64,000 nucleotides of DNA, from NCBI GenBank assembly GCA_903813345.2, contig CAIIXF020000011.1, positions 29,318,166-29,382,165 on the forward strand, in the 5' to 3' direction. Source of the DNA: Owenia fusiformis (lineage: Eukaryota; Annelida; Polychaeta; Sabellida; Oweniidae). The translations under genes were made by a program, and so were the position numbers. The notes beneath the pieces were generated by a model, which was given only the letters and a program-made list of their open reading frames with translations, made no database searches and had not been told where the DNA came from. Positions 46,001 to 58,021 of the stretch are shown in pieces (within the stretch, counting starts at the first letter, position 1; each line of letters opens with the position of its first letter).

Positions 46001-49000
46001 CCTTTATCATTTCCAGTTTTTTATTAGACTCCAGATGAAATCTGGAGTCTATTGTTTTTGCCTGTGTTCTTATTAGACTCCAGATGTCAATCTGGAGTCT
46101 ATTGTTTTTGCCAGTATTCTTCTTATTATTCTTCTTATTTTTCTTTTTGAGTTTTTTCAATAACTATAGGGTATCCAGTAAAGACCATTATACAGTTTAT
46201 TTAGGTTCAGTATCTAGTTGGTGGGAAATTGGGTCAAATTTTTATCTAGGTCAAAGGTCAAGAACTAGGTCAAATTTTGCATTTTCAACATTCTATCAAT
46301 TATCTTCGTTGTTATTTATCGAAACAACTTTGTCTTTTTTTCATCATGTAGCTTAGAAACAGCCTTTTCATAAGTGTGCCATCAGATTTTTGATTTCTGT
46401 TACCGATTTTGAGATATGGCGTCCGGAAAGTAGGTCAAAACAAAAAGTTCTTCAAATTCAACATGTGAGTTATGAAATAAGTGTAGGATGATCTCAGGAA
46501 TCCGAATCTGCAAACCAAATTTCGATCCGACTTCTGGTTCGGAAGTTATGGCGTTTTGAAAACTCAAAAATCGCTAAATTTTGTGCCCATGTTAATTCAA
46601 TGGGAAAAAAGATTTTTTTGAAGTGAAAAATACGAAATATAGACTGAGTTCAGCTTAATTTAATGAAAGCCTCCAAAAGAAGGAGACCTCAAAAGCCATC
46701 TAGCTTCAGAATTTGGACACCAAAATTCCTAAGTCAAAATCTAGGTCAAATTCAAAGGTTTTCCTTATTTTTGCGATTCTGACACTACACTTCAATTATA
46801 TTCTTCGAAATTGTGTATACATGTAGCCAAGAGTGTGCTAATAGTGTTAGCCTTTTGCCGTCAGAAAGTATTTTGACCCACTTTTGAGATATGGTGTCCG
46901 AAAAGTAGGTCAAAATAAAAAGTTCTCCAAATTTAACGTATGAGTTATGAATTAGGGGTAGAATTTTGTCAGGAATCCGAATCTGCAAACCAAATTTCGA
47001 TCCGATCGGAAGTTATGGCGTGTCCGAAAAGTAGGTCAAAATAAAAAGTTTCCAAATTTAACGTATGAGTTATGAATTAGGGGTAGAATTTTGTCAGGAA
47101 TCCGAATCTTTAAATCAAAGGGGACATGCCATTAAGAGGCCATTCTCGGACTTAGTCATTTTTTTCAAAAGTGTGAAAATAAAAAACCTCATGAAAAGTT
47201 CTTAAAATATTCTGAATAACAAGTTGAATATATATATTTAATGATGGCACAAGTAAAAGTCTGAAAATTAACATGAAAGGAGGGGTTTTGACAGATGCAA
47301 AAGATGGTAGATTTGTGATTAAGAAATAGAGGTTTTTGCAGTAACAACACAATTACCTCAACGTTATCGGTTATGAGAGGCTGAGGACTAAACTTGACAT
47401 AATTTTCAATCTCAGATTATCAGTAGTATCTAACTTAAGCCGGACAGCCACTCAAAATGTATATGGAGCCCATAAGATACATTTTACTAAATTGAAGTCA
47501 CTATTTCTGTTCTTAGTTTCAGAGGATAGGAGGTACATGAACATGCTAAGTTTACCTAGATCACAAGCCTTACCACAAATATAAAGTATATAGGTATAGA
47601 GTTGATATGTGTGAGAACCTTAAACTGCCGATTTCATTTGGGATGAGACGTGTGATTCATGTGTATTTCTAACTTCTTCACATGTGCATGGATCTAAAAT
47701 TGTGGCAGCCATCTTGGATTTGTCATATATGTGGACATGGTTTTGGTTGTGCTGAATTTGTTTCAAAATAACATTTCTTGCATACCTTCGATAAGTGAGA
47801 TAGGCATTTGAAATTAAATACAGATAGCATACTTGACATTTAATGCAGTAAACAGTAATACAATTCATTCTTACATAATAATTGAGTCCAGACAAAAAGT
47901 TGTTATTGTGTTAGTTTAACTAGTATAGTTCAATATACAAGTTCACATTCATTCCATCCTCTTGTAGAAATGAATCTCATATTATTTCATCTCAAATATA
48001 GAACACAAAAAAAACAAAAAACAAGTTTCTATTAATTGCAAAAGTTAGCTTCCATGTCATGACTGGGTTTGGGTTCCGCTTCTAGAGAAAGAAGATTTTC
48101 CCTCTGGAAATATCGTATTGACCATTGCTATACACTCCATATTTAATCCTCCCTGTAAATAACATTAATATACAGTATACAAGTATATATGACATCGAGG
48201 ATCTGGGGTTTGTGTAATGTGAGACATGAGTTGCTACTTTTTGAATCTCATATTCAATATTCTTTCTTTAAACCCTCTTTAATATTTTTAGAGTGGTAAT
48301 TCAATCATTTACCTATTTGTTATTCTTTATCCCATAGTTGGGTAACATGAAAACATATTTATGATATTTTGCAAATGCGTGTAAAAAGTGATATTTGTGG
48401 AATACGGAAAATATTTCACAGATATCACCTTTTGCCAGGGATTTGAAAACTACCACCAATATGATGAGTTTTGTTACATAGTGATTTCACCAAAAATGGT
48501 ATATGATCTTTAAATGACTGTTCGTGAACATCAAAGCTCAAAATTCGCTGAAATTGTAATTTTATAAAGCACAAATGCTTTTTCTTCAATATGATATGCA
48601 TTATTATCAGATATCTTTGGGGGCTAAAAAGGGCCCTTAATGACACCCGTCCTTTCGATCCGACTTCCAGTTCGAAAGTTTTGAAATTCCGGAAAATTGA
48701 TCTGATGGTATCCTGATAGAAAGTCAAGAGTAGAGAAGAAAATATTGAAAAATTCATCCATCCATCCTTCCTATCTGATCCTATCCTTCCTATCTATCCT
48801 TCCTTCGTATCCTTTCCTTCCTATCCTTCCTATCCTCTCCTATCATATCCTTTCTTCCTATTCTGTTCTATCCTATCCTTCTTTCTTATTCTATCCTATC
48901 ATTCCTTCCCATTCTATCCTATCCTACCTTCCTATTTTATCCATCCATCTTATTCTGGATGACTCGGCTTATTTTAGGTGACTGGGCTTAAAAAAGTCTA

Positions 49001-52000
49001 GATCTGGAGTCTGAAATTGAACTTCGTTCAATTTCCAAAGTCTAGTTATTATTAGACTCCAGATGAAAATCTGGAGTCTATTGCTTTCGTCAGTTTTCTT
49101 TATTATTATTATTATTCTTTCAGAATCTTCCTCCTTCCCAGATTTCTCACCAACTAAAAGAATTTACTTTAAGCTGCTTACATGATCAACTAGGGGCAGT
49201 ACCTGGGATGATGGGAAATTAGGTCAAATTTTTATCTACGTCAAGGGTCAAGAACTAGGTCAAATCAAGGTCAAATCAACATTCTGTCAATTATCTTCGT
49301 TGTTGTTTGTCGTAACTACTTCATCTTAGTTTCTACATGTAGCTTAGAAAAAAACAAATCGAGAGTGTGCCATCCGTTTTTTGATTACTCTTAGCGATTT
49401 TGAGATATGGCGTCCTGAAAGTAGGTCATAACCAAAAAGTTCTCCAAATTTAACATATGAGCTATGAAATAAGGGTGGAATTTTCTCAGGAATCCGAATC
49501 TGCAAACCAAATTTTGATCCGACTTCCCGTTCGGAAGTTATGGCGTTTTGAAAGCTCAAAAATCGCTAAATTTGGTGCCAATGTTAAGTCAATGGGAAAA
49601 AAGATTTTTTTGAAGTGAAAAATACGAAATATAGACTGAGTTCAGCTAAATATAATGAAAGCTTTTAAAAGAAGGGGACCTCATAAGCCATCTAGCTTCA
49701 AAATTTGGACACCAAAATGCCTAGGTCAAAATCTAGGTCAAATTCAAAGTTTTTCCTTATTTTTGCGATTCTGACACAACAGATTAATTATATTCTTCGA
49801 AATTTTGTATACATGTAGCTAAGAGTCTGCTAATAGTGTTAGCCTTTTGCCGTCAGAAAGTATTTTGCCCCATTTTTGAGATATGGTGTCCGAAAAGTAG
49901 GTCAAAATAAAAAATTCTCAAAATTTCACGTTTGAGTTATGATTTAAGTATAGAATTTTCTCAGGAATCCGAATCTGCAAACCAAATTTCGATCCGACTT
50001 CCGGTTTGGAAGTTATGGTGTGTCCGAAAAGTAGGTCAAAATAAAAAGTTTCCAAATTTAACGTATGAGCTATGAATTAAGGATAGAATTTTCTCTGGAA
50101 TCCAAATCTGCAAACCAAATTTCGATCCGACTTCCGGTTCGGAAGTTATGGCGTTTTGAAAGCTCAAAAATCGCTAAATTTGGTGCCCCATGTTATGTCA
50201 ATGGGAAAAATATTTTTTTGAAGTGTAAAATACGAGATATAGACTAAGTACAGCTAAACATAATGGAAGCCCATAAAAGAAGGGGACCTCAAAAACTTCT
50301 AATTTTGAAAATTTGGACAACAAAATGCCTAGGTCAAAATCTAGGTCAAATTCAAAGCTTTTCCTTATTTTTGCGATTCTGACACTACACTTTAATTATA
50401 TTCTTCTAAATTGTGTATACATGTAGCCAAGAGTGTGCTAATAGTGTTAGCCTTTTGCCGTCAAAAAGTATTTTGACCCACTTTTGAGATATGGTGTCCC
50501 AAAAGTAGGTCAAAATAAAAAAATCTTCAAATGTAACGTATGAGTTATGAATAAGGGGTAGAATTTTATCAGGAATCCGAATCTGCAAATCAAATTTTGA
50601 TTCGACCTCCTGTTCGGAAGTTATGGTGTTTTGAAAGCTCAAAAATCGCTAAATTTGCTGCCCCATGTTATGTCAATGGGAAAAAAGATTTTTTTTGAAG
50701 TGTAAAATACGAGATATAGACTGAGTACAGCTTAATATAATAAAAGCCTATTAAAGAAGGGGACCTCGAAGGCTACTTAGCTCCAAAATTTGGACACCAA
50801 AATGCCTAGGTCAAAATCTAGGTCAAATTTATAGTTTTCCCTTATTTTTGCGATTCTGACACTATATTTAAATGATTTGCTTTAAAATTTTGTATAGAGG
50901 TTGCAAAGAGTATGCTAATAGTGTTAGCGTTTTGCCGTCAGAAAGTATTTTGACCCACTTTTGAGATATGGTGTCCGAAAAGTAGGCCAAAGTTAAAAGT
51001 TTTCCAAATTTAACGTATGAGTTATGAATTAAGGGTAGAATTTTCTCAGAAATCTAGATCTGCAAACCAAATTTCGATCCGACTACTTGTTCTGAAGTTA
51101 TGGCGTTTTGAAATCTCAAAAATCGCTAAATTTGGTGCCCAATGTTAAATCAATGGGACCGAATAATTTTTTGAAGTATAAAAATACGAGATATAGAATG
51201 AGTACAGCTAAACATAATGAAAGCCCATAGAAGAAGGGGACCTCAAAAGCTACTTTCCTTCAAAGTTTGGACACCAAAATACCTAGTTCAAAATCTAGGT
51301 CAAATTCATAGTTTTTTTTATTTTGCGATTCTGACACTACACTTCAATGATATTCTCCGAAATTTTGTAAACTTGTAGCAAAGAGTGTGCTCATAATGTT
51401 AACATTTTGCCGTCAATAAGTTTTTTGACCCACTTTTGAGATATGGTGTCCGAAATGTAGGTCAAAATAAAAAGTTCTCCAATTTTAAAGTATGAGTTAT
51501 GAATTAGGGGTAGAATCTCCTCAGGAATCTGGATCTGAAATTAAAATTGCAATCCGACCCCCGGTTTAGATTCTACGCCATTTTGAAGTTTGAAATTCGC
51601 ACTTGCCAGTATTCACGATGCAGATTGATCAAATATACTTTCAAAACTTCCTGCATACCCTACTTTACCTCTCTACCTACTCAGCTACTTATTTGACTAC
51701 TTACTCAATTACTTAATTAGTTATTACTTCCTTAGCAACTTACTCAGCTACTAACTCAGGTACTTACTCAGCTACTTACTCAGCTACCTACTCAGCTTTT
51801 TACTCAGTTACTTACTCAGCTACTTACTCAACTACTACTAAGGTACTTACTCAGCTAATTACTCAGTTACTTACTCAGCTCTTTACTGATCTATCTAGGT
51901 CAAATAAATCTGGAGTCTTAAATTGAACTTGTTCAATTTCACAAATCTAGTTCTTTTTCTTTTTTCTTTCTTTCTTTCTTTCTTCCTCCTAACAAATTTT

Positions 52001-55000
52001 CTCTCCAACAATAACATCTTACTTAAACCAACTTACATAATTAACTAAGGAATGTTTCTGGCTTTCTGGGAAATTAGGTCAAATTTTTATCTAGGTCAAA
52101 GGTCAAGAACTAGGTCAAATCCAGTACTTTGTCACTTTTTCCCATTATCTCGGTCGTCCTTCAATATTTTTGATCCGGGTTTTTTTCATTGTGTTCCTCA
52201 TAAAAAAGTAGAAAAGCTAGGGTCGATTTAGTTTTTTGGTATCTCAAACGGATTTCGAGATATCAGTGTCCGAAAACGAGGTCCAAAAAAAAGTTCTCCG
52301 AATCCAATGTCCAGGATATCAGTCTTATAGGAAATTTTCTCAGGATTCCGAATCTGAAAACCAAATTTCGATTTGACTTCTGGTTCAGAAGTTATGGCGT
52401 TTTGAAAATTCAAAAATCGCTAAATTTGGTGCCCCATGTTAATTCAATGGGAAAAAATATTTTTTTGAAGTGTAAAATACGAGATATAGACTAAGCACAG
52501 CTAAACATAATGGAAGCCCATAAAAGAAAGGGACCACAAGACCTTCTTTTCATAAAAATTTGGACACCAAAATGCCTAGGTCAAAATCTAGGTCAAATTC
52601 AAAGTTTTTCCTTATTTTTGCGATTCTGACACTACAGATTAATTATATTCTTCGAAATTTTTTATACATGTAGCCAAGAGTGTGCTAATAGTGTTAGCCT
52701 TTTGCCGTCAGAAAGTATTTTGACCCACTTTTGAGATATGGTGTCCGAAAAGTAGGTCAAACTAAAAAGTTCTCCAAATTTTACGTATGAGTTATGAATT
52801 AAGGGTAGAATTTTCAGGAATCCAAATCTGCAATCCAAATTTCAATCCGACTTTTGGTTCGGAAGTTATGTCGTTTTGAAAGCTCAAAAATCGCTAAATT
52901 TGGTGCCCCATGTTATGGCAATGGGAAAAAAAATTTTTTGAAGTGTAAAATACGAGATATAGACTAAGTACAGCTTTACATAATGAAAGCCTATAAAAGA
53001 AAGGGACCTCAAAAGCTAGCTAGCTTCACAATTTGGACACCAAAATGCCTAGGTCAAAATCTAGGTCAAATTTATAGTTTTAACTTATTTTTGCGATTCT
53101 GACACTACACTTTAATTATTTGCTTCAAAATTTTGGATACAGGTAGCAAAGAGTGTGCTAATAGTGTTAGCCTTTTGCCGTCAGAAAGTATTTTGACCCA
53201 CTTTTGAGATATAGTGTCCGAAAAGTAGGTCAACATGAACGTTTCTCCAAATTTAACGTATGAGTTATGAATTAAGGGTAGAATTTTCTCAGGAATCCGA
53301 ATCTGCAAATCAAATTTCAATCCGACACTCGGTTTGGAAGACTTGGGGTTTTGAAAAATTAAAAAATTGGTATTTTGATATCCCATGTTATGTCAATTAT
53401 CTTTGTCACTATTCGTCGTTATTCCTTTATCTTTCTTTCATCATGTAGCTTAAAGACAGTCCTTTCATTATTGTAACTGTCTTTTTTGATTACTCTTACC
53501 GATTTTGAGGAATGGCGTCCGGAAAGTAGGTCAACACAAAAAGTTCTCAAAATTTAATGTATGAGTTATGACACAAACGTAGAATTTTCTCAGAAATTCG
53601 AATCTGCAAACCAAATTTCGACCCAAATTCTGGTTAGATAGTTATAGTTGTTTGAAGTCTCGAAAAGTCGATATTATGATATCCCCATGTTAAGCCAATG
53701 GAGACGAAGATAACTTACTTAAGAGTTGTCTAAATGTCTGTATTCTAGATGACTTAGCTTATTCTGAATGGCTCAGCTTACAGTATTTTGGATGACTCAG
53801 CTTAAAAAAAGTTTTAAATCTGGAGTCTTAAATTGAACTTGTTCAATTTACATTTTTATTATTTAAATCAATCCAATACTGAATTTTCTTCTGTCTTTTC
53901 TGATATTGATGATTAAATACAGTGAAACCTGTTTAATCGGAACGCTACTGGACTGGCCAAAAGTGTTCGGATTAGCATGTGTTCACATTTCTCAACATGT
54001 GAGTATATAGGAGATTGGGACCATATACAATGTAAAATTGGGACCAAAAAAGTTTTCACATTGAGAGGTGTTCAGATATACAGGTTTCCCTATACATGTT
54101 TTTAAATAGAACTCATCATAAAGAAGTTTAAAAATGTGAAATAGCCAACATATCAAATTATAATGCAAACATAGATTATGATTTCAATTTAGTTGATTCT
54201 ATTGCTTTTCACATAACATATAATAGATAATTATGTACTGAAAATGATCACTTTCAGTAAAGTTTCAGTTTGTATGAAAAATTTCAACATTTCATGATTA
54301 TTGGGCTACTCAAGATTGGTTCTGAATAGGGCAACATACCAGTGATCTTCCCATGCAGCATCAGAATACCCAGGGTCTACATTCTGTTGAAAATCCCCAA
54401 ATTACCAGGCAACCTTTTCAATATCTGTTTGCACCCTACCAAAATTGAAATAGACGAAATATTATCATTTTTTACTAAAACACATGAAATAAGAATTTAG
54501 CACAGCATTGAGAAAAAATGGGAAGCTCTCTGAAATACCATGGCCAGCCCTGTATTATGATCTACATGTTGAAATAATATTTTATAATCTTACTTTTATT
54601 TTTCTTCAGAGCCCAAGGGATAGAATAAAGAGTGAGCTGGAATTAAGACGATTTAAAAGTGATCTTAGTTTAAATGACCTTGGTTACCATACCAACTGTC
54701 AGGTCCAGAACCTTCCCAGGACTGCCCTCAATATACGAGATGGGTCAAATGGTCTTAGTTACGATTCCCTGATGTCGTTATTCAAACTAGAGCGAGCCAG
54801 AACAGCACCTGCATTTCCACTTCATATTCCGAAAGAGCTTCCAATAATTCAGATATCTGATGATTATAATTTGCCGTTGGATGAAGAAAAATTAAAATGG
54901 ATCGACAAGCTTAATTGTTGGATGCCTGAAAAAGGGGTGAGTTTCACATTGCATTTCTTTCATTCTATTTGAATATCTTTAACTTAACTCTCCAAAGTAG

Positions 55001-57109
55001 AATACATTTTGGTCAGGTGTATGTATAGATTTGTAATGAACGTGATAGACATATTATTTAAACATTCAATAGTTTGGTTCATATAAATATGCAGATTTTT
55101 ACATCTCTACATGAAAAGTACAACAACATTGTTTGAAAGATGGCAGTACTATCGCTATTTTGTGGTGATTGCTCCAAGGAGACTTGAGACTTCACGTTTC
55201 AACTGAAGCCTATTTAGCTCCACCCCCAACATTCTCCATTCTAGAACCCGAGTAAACATTTTGGTGAATAGATGATCGGTGGATGAAAATAGTAATTTCA
55301 AAATAAGTTTTATTTGAAAAAGATAAAAAGATACATAAAAACAATCTTAATTTCCAATTCAAAATCTTTTTTTGAAAATTAAAAATAAACAGATTAAAAA
55401 ATAAAGCAAAGCTAGGGTGGACAATAGATACCATGAGTGCTTATAAAACACTTGAAACTACTCAGGATAAAATATTAAGCCAGAGTTCATGTTCTTTTTA
55501 ATCAATAAGGGTCAAGGAATGTACATGCACTTTATATGACTTTTGAGCTGACAGATGACAGTGTTATAGATACATTTTCACATGTTATCTTAATTTAATC
55601 TTAATGTCTTGAAATTGTTTTTGGTATTTCATCTAAAAAGAAACACATTGATGACTTGGTGTGTACAGACATTAAAACAATTACTTTTAATTGGTTGCCA
55701 TGGCTTGCAGAATGTGTATATCTTGTTCTACTTGAGGCAAGACATATTAAAGTATAATGTGTGTTAATTGGCAATAAAGGTATGCTATAAATCATCTTTA
55801 GAAAGTGTAACACTCCCGAATGTGAATAAAACATTATAGTGTTCTTGCTTTTATATGAACAAAGTGCGCAAAAGAGGGGAATAGATATGGTTAAATATTA
55901 ACAGAGTTTGGAAAATTATTCTAAAATGTACATATGAGAAAATAAGACAAATTAAACACATGTTCGAAAACAAAAACTCCTAATCAAGATAAGAACTCGA
56001 AGACATATGATGTGTTAACTGTTGAGCAAATGGATTTTCAAGGATAAGTAAAAAAGGATATTTTATTGGAGAAAATTAAGCTTGCTTGCTTATGACTTTG
56101 ATGAGTTTATCTATTACAGCATCTAATATTGACATTACTCATTGTGTGATGATAGGAAATTATCAAATAGTGTTGTTTGGTCTGTTATCTTAAGTCAGGG
56201 GATTAATTGGTGAAAGGAGTTGATTTAAGAGACAACCCATGGAAAAAATGCCACCACAACTACATTTATTTTGTAATAATCTCTGAAATAAATGACCACC
56301 AGATTTGCAGAGTTAAGCACAATTTTGACTTTTGAATCACATTTGCAGAACACTTTATTTTTTAATTTCTGAGTTTTCTACTTAATTTTAACTGCAGAAA
56401 TGTCGCCATTGTGGAATATTTAAGATGGGAATCATTATACAAATGGTAACAACCATAAAAATACTTTACTTCAGATTTTAGAATTGAATCCGCAAGTTAC
56501 ATTTAAAAAAGTTAAAAAGTTCACATTTCTATGCCCCACATAATGGATTACTGCATTGGATTTATAGCTGTTGGACAAACAAACATGGATGGGGAAGGAT
56601 GTTGTGACATATAAACAGAAATGAATGAAATACAAATTCTTTGGCTTTTATACGATACGGATCTTTTAGTATAATTTGTGATTTCCAAAACAAGATAATC
56701 ACAGAAATTTACATTGTAGTATGAAACAAAATTGATGATTGATGCCTTTGAGCATGATCCACATCAAATGAAGACCGTGTCATCTAAGGATAAAGCAGAG
56801 ATCAGTTAAAAAAAGAATAAATTCAGATTATCATCCAATGACTTTTTTACTGCAACATTATGACATCAGCATTATTTTGAAATCTCAATTATGACATCAC
56901 AGAAGAAAAAGTTTGAAGACTGGCAACATCCAGCACGCCCCGTCCCTCATCTTCCGGAAATTAATTTCTTAGTTGAGGGTTCAGGTTTCGGAATAAATGG
57001 ACTGGAGCTGCCATATATAAAGGATGGATATCTTATATATTCAGATGGGAGAAAAATAAAATTAGATAAACATCAACAAGATTTGATGGATTTTATTGAC
57101 CTAAATGAG
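43043..57109 (+). CDS. Partly resolved gene of unknown family (three exons seen)
   Basis: Three phase-0 exons join in one frame: 43043-43213 (MTNLPTLCEIGFGSSEFD ... AVGL, donor GTGAGT), 54610-54936 (TTTCTTCAG|AGC ... EKG, donor GTGAGT) and 56903-57109 (CAG|AAG ... DLNE, donor GTTTGT). They give 235 residues with no stop, so the gene continues to exons I could not place. The protein is soluble and hydrophilic, with RDRIKSELELRRFKSDLSL, FPLHIPKELPIIQISDDYNL and YIKDGYLIYSDGRKIKLD. I recognise no domain. The exon 3 acceptor has a poor pyrimidine tract; an ATG at 56891 in the same frame could instead start a separate gene. Intron 1 is 11.4 kb and contains the Helitron-like array. Confidence 0.5.
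43378..43426. mobile_element. 49-bp palindromic element with 8-bp target duplication
   Basis: Arms begin TTATCCCGTG and end CACGGGATAA, with GGACTATG ... CATAGTCC inside. The flanks are CCTGTCAC at 43370-43377 and 43427-43434. It is a second, diverged copy of the element at 42428. Confidence 0.85.
43533..43821. mobile_element. MITE with CAGTGGCGGATC-type ends, copy 2
   Basis: Left end CAGGGGCGGATCTGGGA; right end the complement of CACTGGCGGATCTGGGA. The interior is rich in AAGGCCCA and TTGGGCCCAA. The flanks share GCATT, a degenerate target duplication. Confidence 0.6.
43867..44090. repeat. MITE with CACTGGCGGATT end, copy 3 (partial)
   Basis: Starts CACTGGCGGATTAGGGG with a G18 tract, then GGGCCCGGGCCCCCC. 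Interior words (GGCCCAAAAAAAATT, AGGCCATTTTGAAGAAAATG) match copy 2 in inverse orientation. The right end is not resolved. Confidence 0.5.
44846..45139. mobile_element. 294-bp MITE with perfect 8-bp target duplication
   Basis: The flanks are CATCACAA at 44838-44845 and 45140-45147. Inverted ends of nearly 40 bases: TACCCCCATGAATGTGGGGT and TTTTTCAAATCACCCC at the left, with the complement at the right (GGGGTGATTTGAAAAAT, ATGGGGGTA). Part of the left end is repeated just outside at 44812-44837. Non-coding, in intron 1 of the unknown gene. Confidence 0.85.
47117..48650. mobile_element. Insertion within element A, putative non-autonomous DNA transposon
   Basis: Interrupts the repeat unit between AATCCGAATCT and TCGATCCGACTTCC. 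Edges are loosely inverted: AAAGGGGACATGCCATTAAG at the left and the complement of AAAGGACGGGTGTCATTAAG at the right. No ORF of note. Class unknown. Confidence 0.5.
48757..48960. repeat. CCTATCCTTC pyrimidine-rich satellite
   Basis: Irregular tandem repeats of TATCC, CCTTCC and CTATC between the last repeat unit and the 3' end of element A. Confidence 0.85.
49050..51952 (+). mobile_element. Helitron-like element B with five about 475-bp internal units
   Basis: Begins with the AGACTCCAGAT hairpin only four bases after CTAGT of element A, so the two are head to tail. GAGATATGG(C/T)GTCC marks recur near 49401, 49879, 50489, 50964 and 51440, spaced 475-478 except one 610 interval with an internal partial duplication at about 50010-50150. 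Each unit has TAGCCTTTTGCCGTCAGAAA, AAATCGCTAAATTTGGTGCC and TGCCTAGGTCAAAATCTAGG. It ends ATCTGGAGTCTTAAATTGAA, palindrome TTGAACTTGTTCAA, then ATCTAGT. Confidence 0.65.
51651..51895. repeat. CTACTTACTCAG 12-bp satellite
   Basis: About twenty imperfect copies of a 12-base unit, in the same relative position (before the 3' end) as the CCTATCC satellite in element A. Confidence 0.85.
51953..53858 (+). mobile_element. Helitron-like element C, lacking the 5' hairpin
   Basis: Starts directly after CTAGT of element B with TCTTTTTC and a TTTC run, then the shared left part (AATTAGGTCAAATTTTTATC). It continues with three to four units marked near 52257, 52733, 53206 and 53504. It ends ATCTGGAGTCTTAAATTGAA with the TTGAACTTGTTCAA palindrome. 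The 5' AGACTCCAGAT hairpin is absent, as if lost at the junction. Confidence 0.6.
53918..54094. mobile_element. mariner/pogo-like MITE with TA flanks
   Basis: The left end reads TACAGTGAAACCTGTTTAAT; the right end is the complement of TATAGGGAAACCTGTATATC. About 170 bp, with TA at both ends, typical of Tc1/mariner/pogo non-autonomous elements. Confidence 0.75.
55000..56890. other. Intron 2 of the unknown gene
   Basis: No coding sequence, RNA or recognisable repeat seen; AT-rich. Confidence 0.4.
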
Positions 57110-57506
57110 GTTTGTATATACATGTACAAGTATTTTAGATCGGTTTTCTCTCCAGAAATGTTCTCATTCTGGTGAAAGTATGACATTTCCTCAACATATT
57201 CCAAACTTATCAAAATCGTTTATAATTTTTTTTAATTCTCAACCTGGTTGATTTGAATTTTAATTGTTGAATTCAGTTTTTAGCTGAGTTAAGTTCTTCT
57301 GTTGGGGATGTTATAGGAAATGTTTTTCAAGAATATGTGAGAAAATTTGTATGCGAATACATCATTCTTTATGAGGCATTTAGACAACAAAATGTTGTGA
57401 TTACCTGTCATTAGAACCTCACAATCACTACCCAAGTAAGTAACAGCATGATATAAAACACAATGAGTCGTAAGGTAATCCATTTTCCTTCACAATAATG
57501 CACTGT

Positions 57507-57778
57507 TACAGTAAAACCTGTCTTAGTGAACACCTCTGAGTCTCTCTAGTGAACATCTGTCTCTGTTGGACACCCTTCCTCAGCACATACTCTACTATAT
57601 TGAACTCTGTATAAATTACCCACTCTCTCGTGAACATCTGTCTCTATTTTGACACCCTCCACACATACACTACTATATTCTGTATAAATTACCCTGTCTA
57701 TAGTGAACATGCATCTACTTACAGTGAACACATCTTTGTGCATGCATATAGGTGTTCACTATACACAGATTTTACTTT
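57507..57778. mobile_element. mariner/pogo-like MITE with internal duplication
   Basis: The left end is CAGTAAAACCTGTCTTAGTG; the right end is the complement of AGTAAAATCTGTGTATAGTG. Two to three internal units of about 85 bases share GTGAACATCTGTCTCT, GACACCC and ATTCTGTATAAATTACCC. Confidence 0.75.
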
Positions 57779-58021
57779 ATATGATAAACCTTGACATCTC
57801 AAAATTTCTCAGCAATCAGATGTTTCTGTTGAAATGAGTGTGTTGTGACGAGTGTTCTGTTATGACGAGTTTCAAAATTATCTTATATGTGAATTTTAGC
57901 AAGAAATCTTGCTTCTTTGTTTCACTTTTCCCTCAAGTGAACAAAGTCCGGATGTTAAATAATGTCATCTTTTGGGAGTTTGCTTTTTGCTTGTTGCTTT
58001 GGGATATTATGCGATCATGCG

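Larger units (their letters stand above)
46018..49046 (+). mobile_element. Helitron-like (HINE/DINE-1-like) element A
   Basis: The 5' end carries two tandem AGACTCCAGAT/ATCTGGAGTCT hairpins (46024-46060 and 46074-46110). A unique left part with GGTCAAATTTTTATCTAGGT follows, then about 1.3 units of a roughly 475-bp repeat, and an unrelated 1.5-kb insertion (47117-48650). The CCTATCCTTCC satellite comes next. The 3' end is ATCTGGAGTCTGAAATTGAA, a palindrome AATTGAACTTCGTTCAATT, and CTAGT. Subterminal inverted repeats, a 3' stem-loop before CTRRT and central tandem repeats fit non-autonomous Helitron2 elements. No Rep/helicase gene is present. Confidence 0.65.

Noticed and set aside
46785-53448. 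Repeated short ORFs of the type LQIRIPDKILPL
   Set aside because: The same frame recurs because the 475-bp unit recurs; stops and shifts differ between units, so no conserved coding is indicated.
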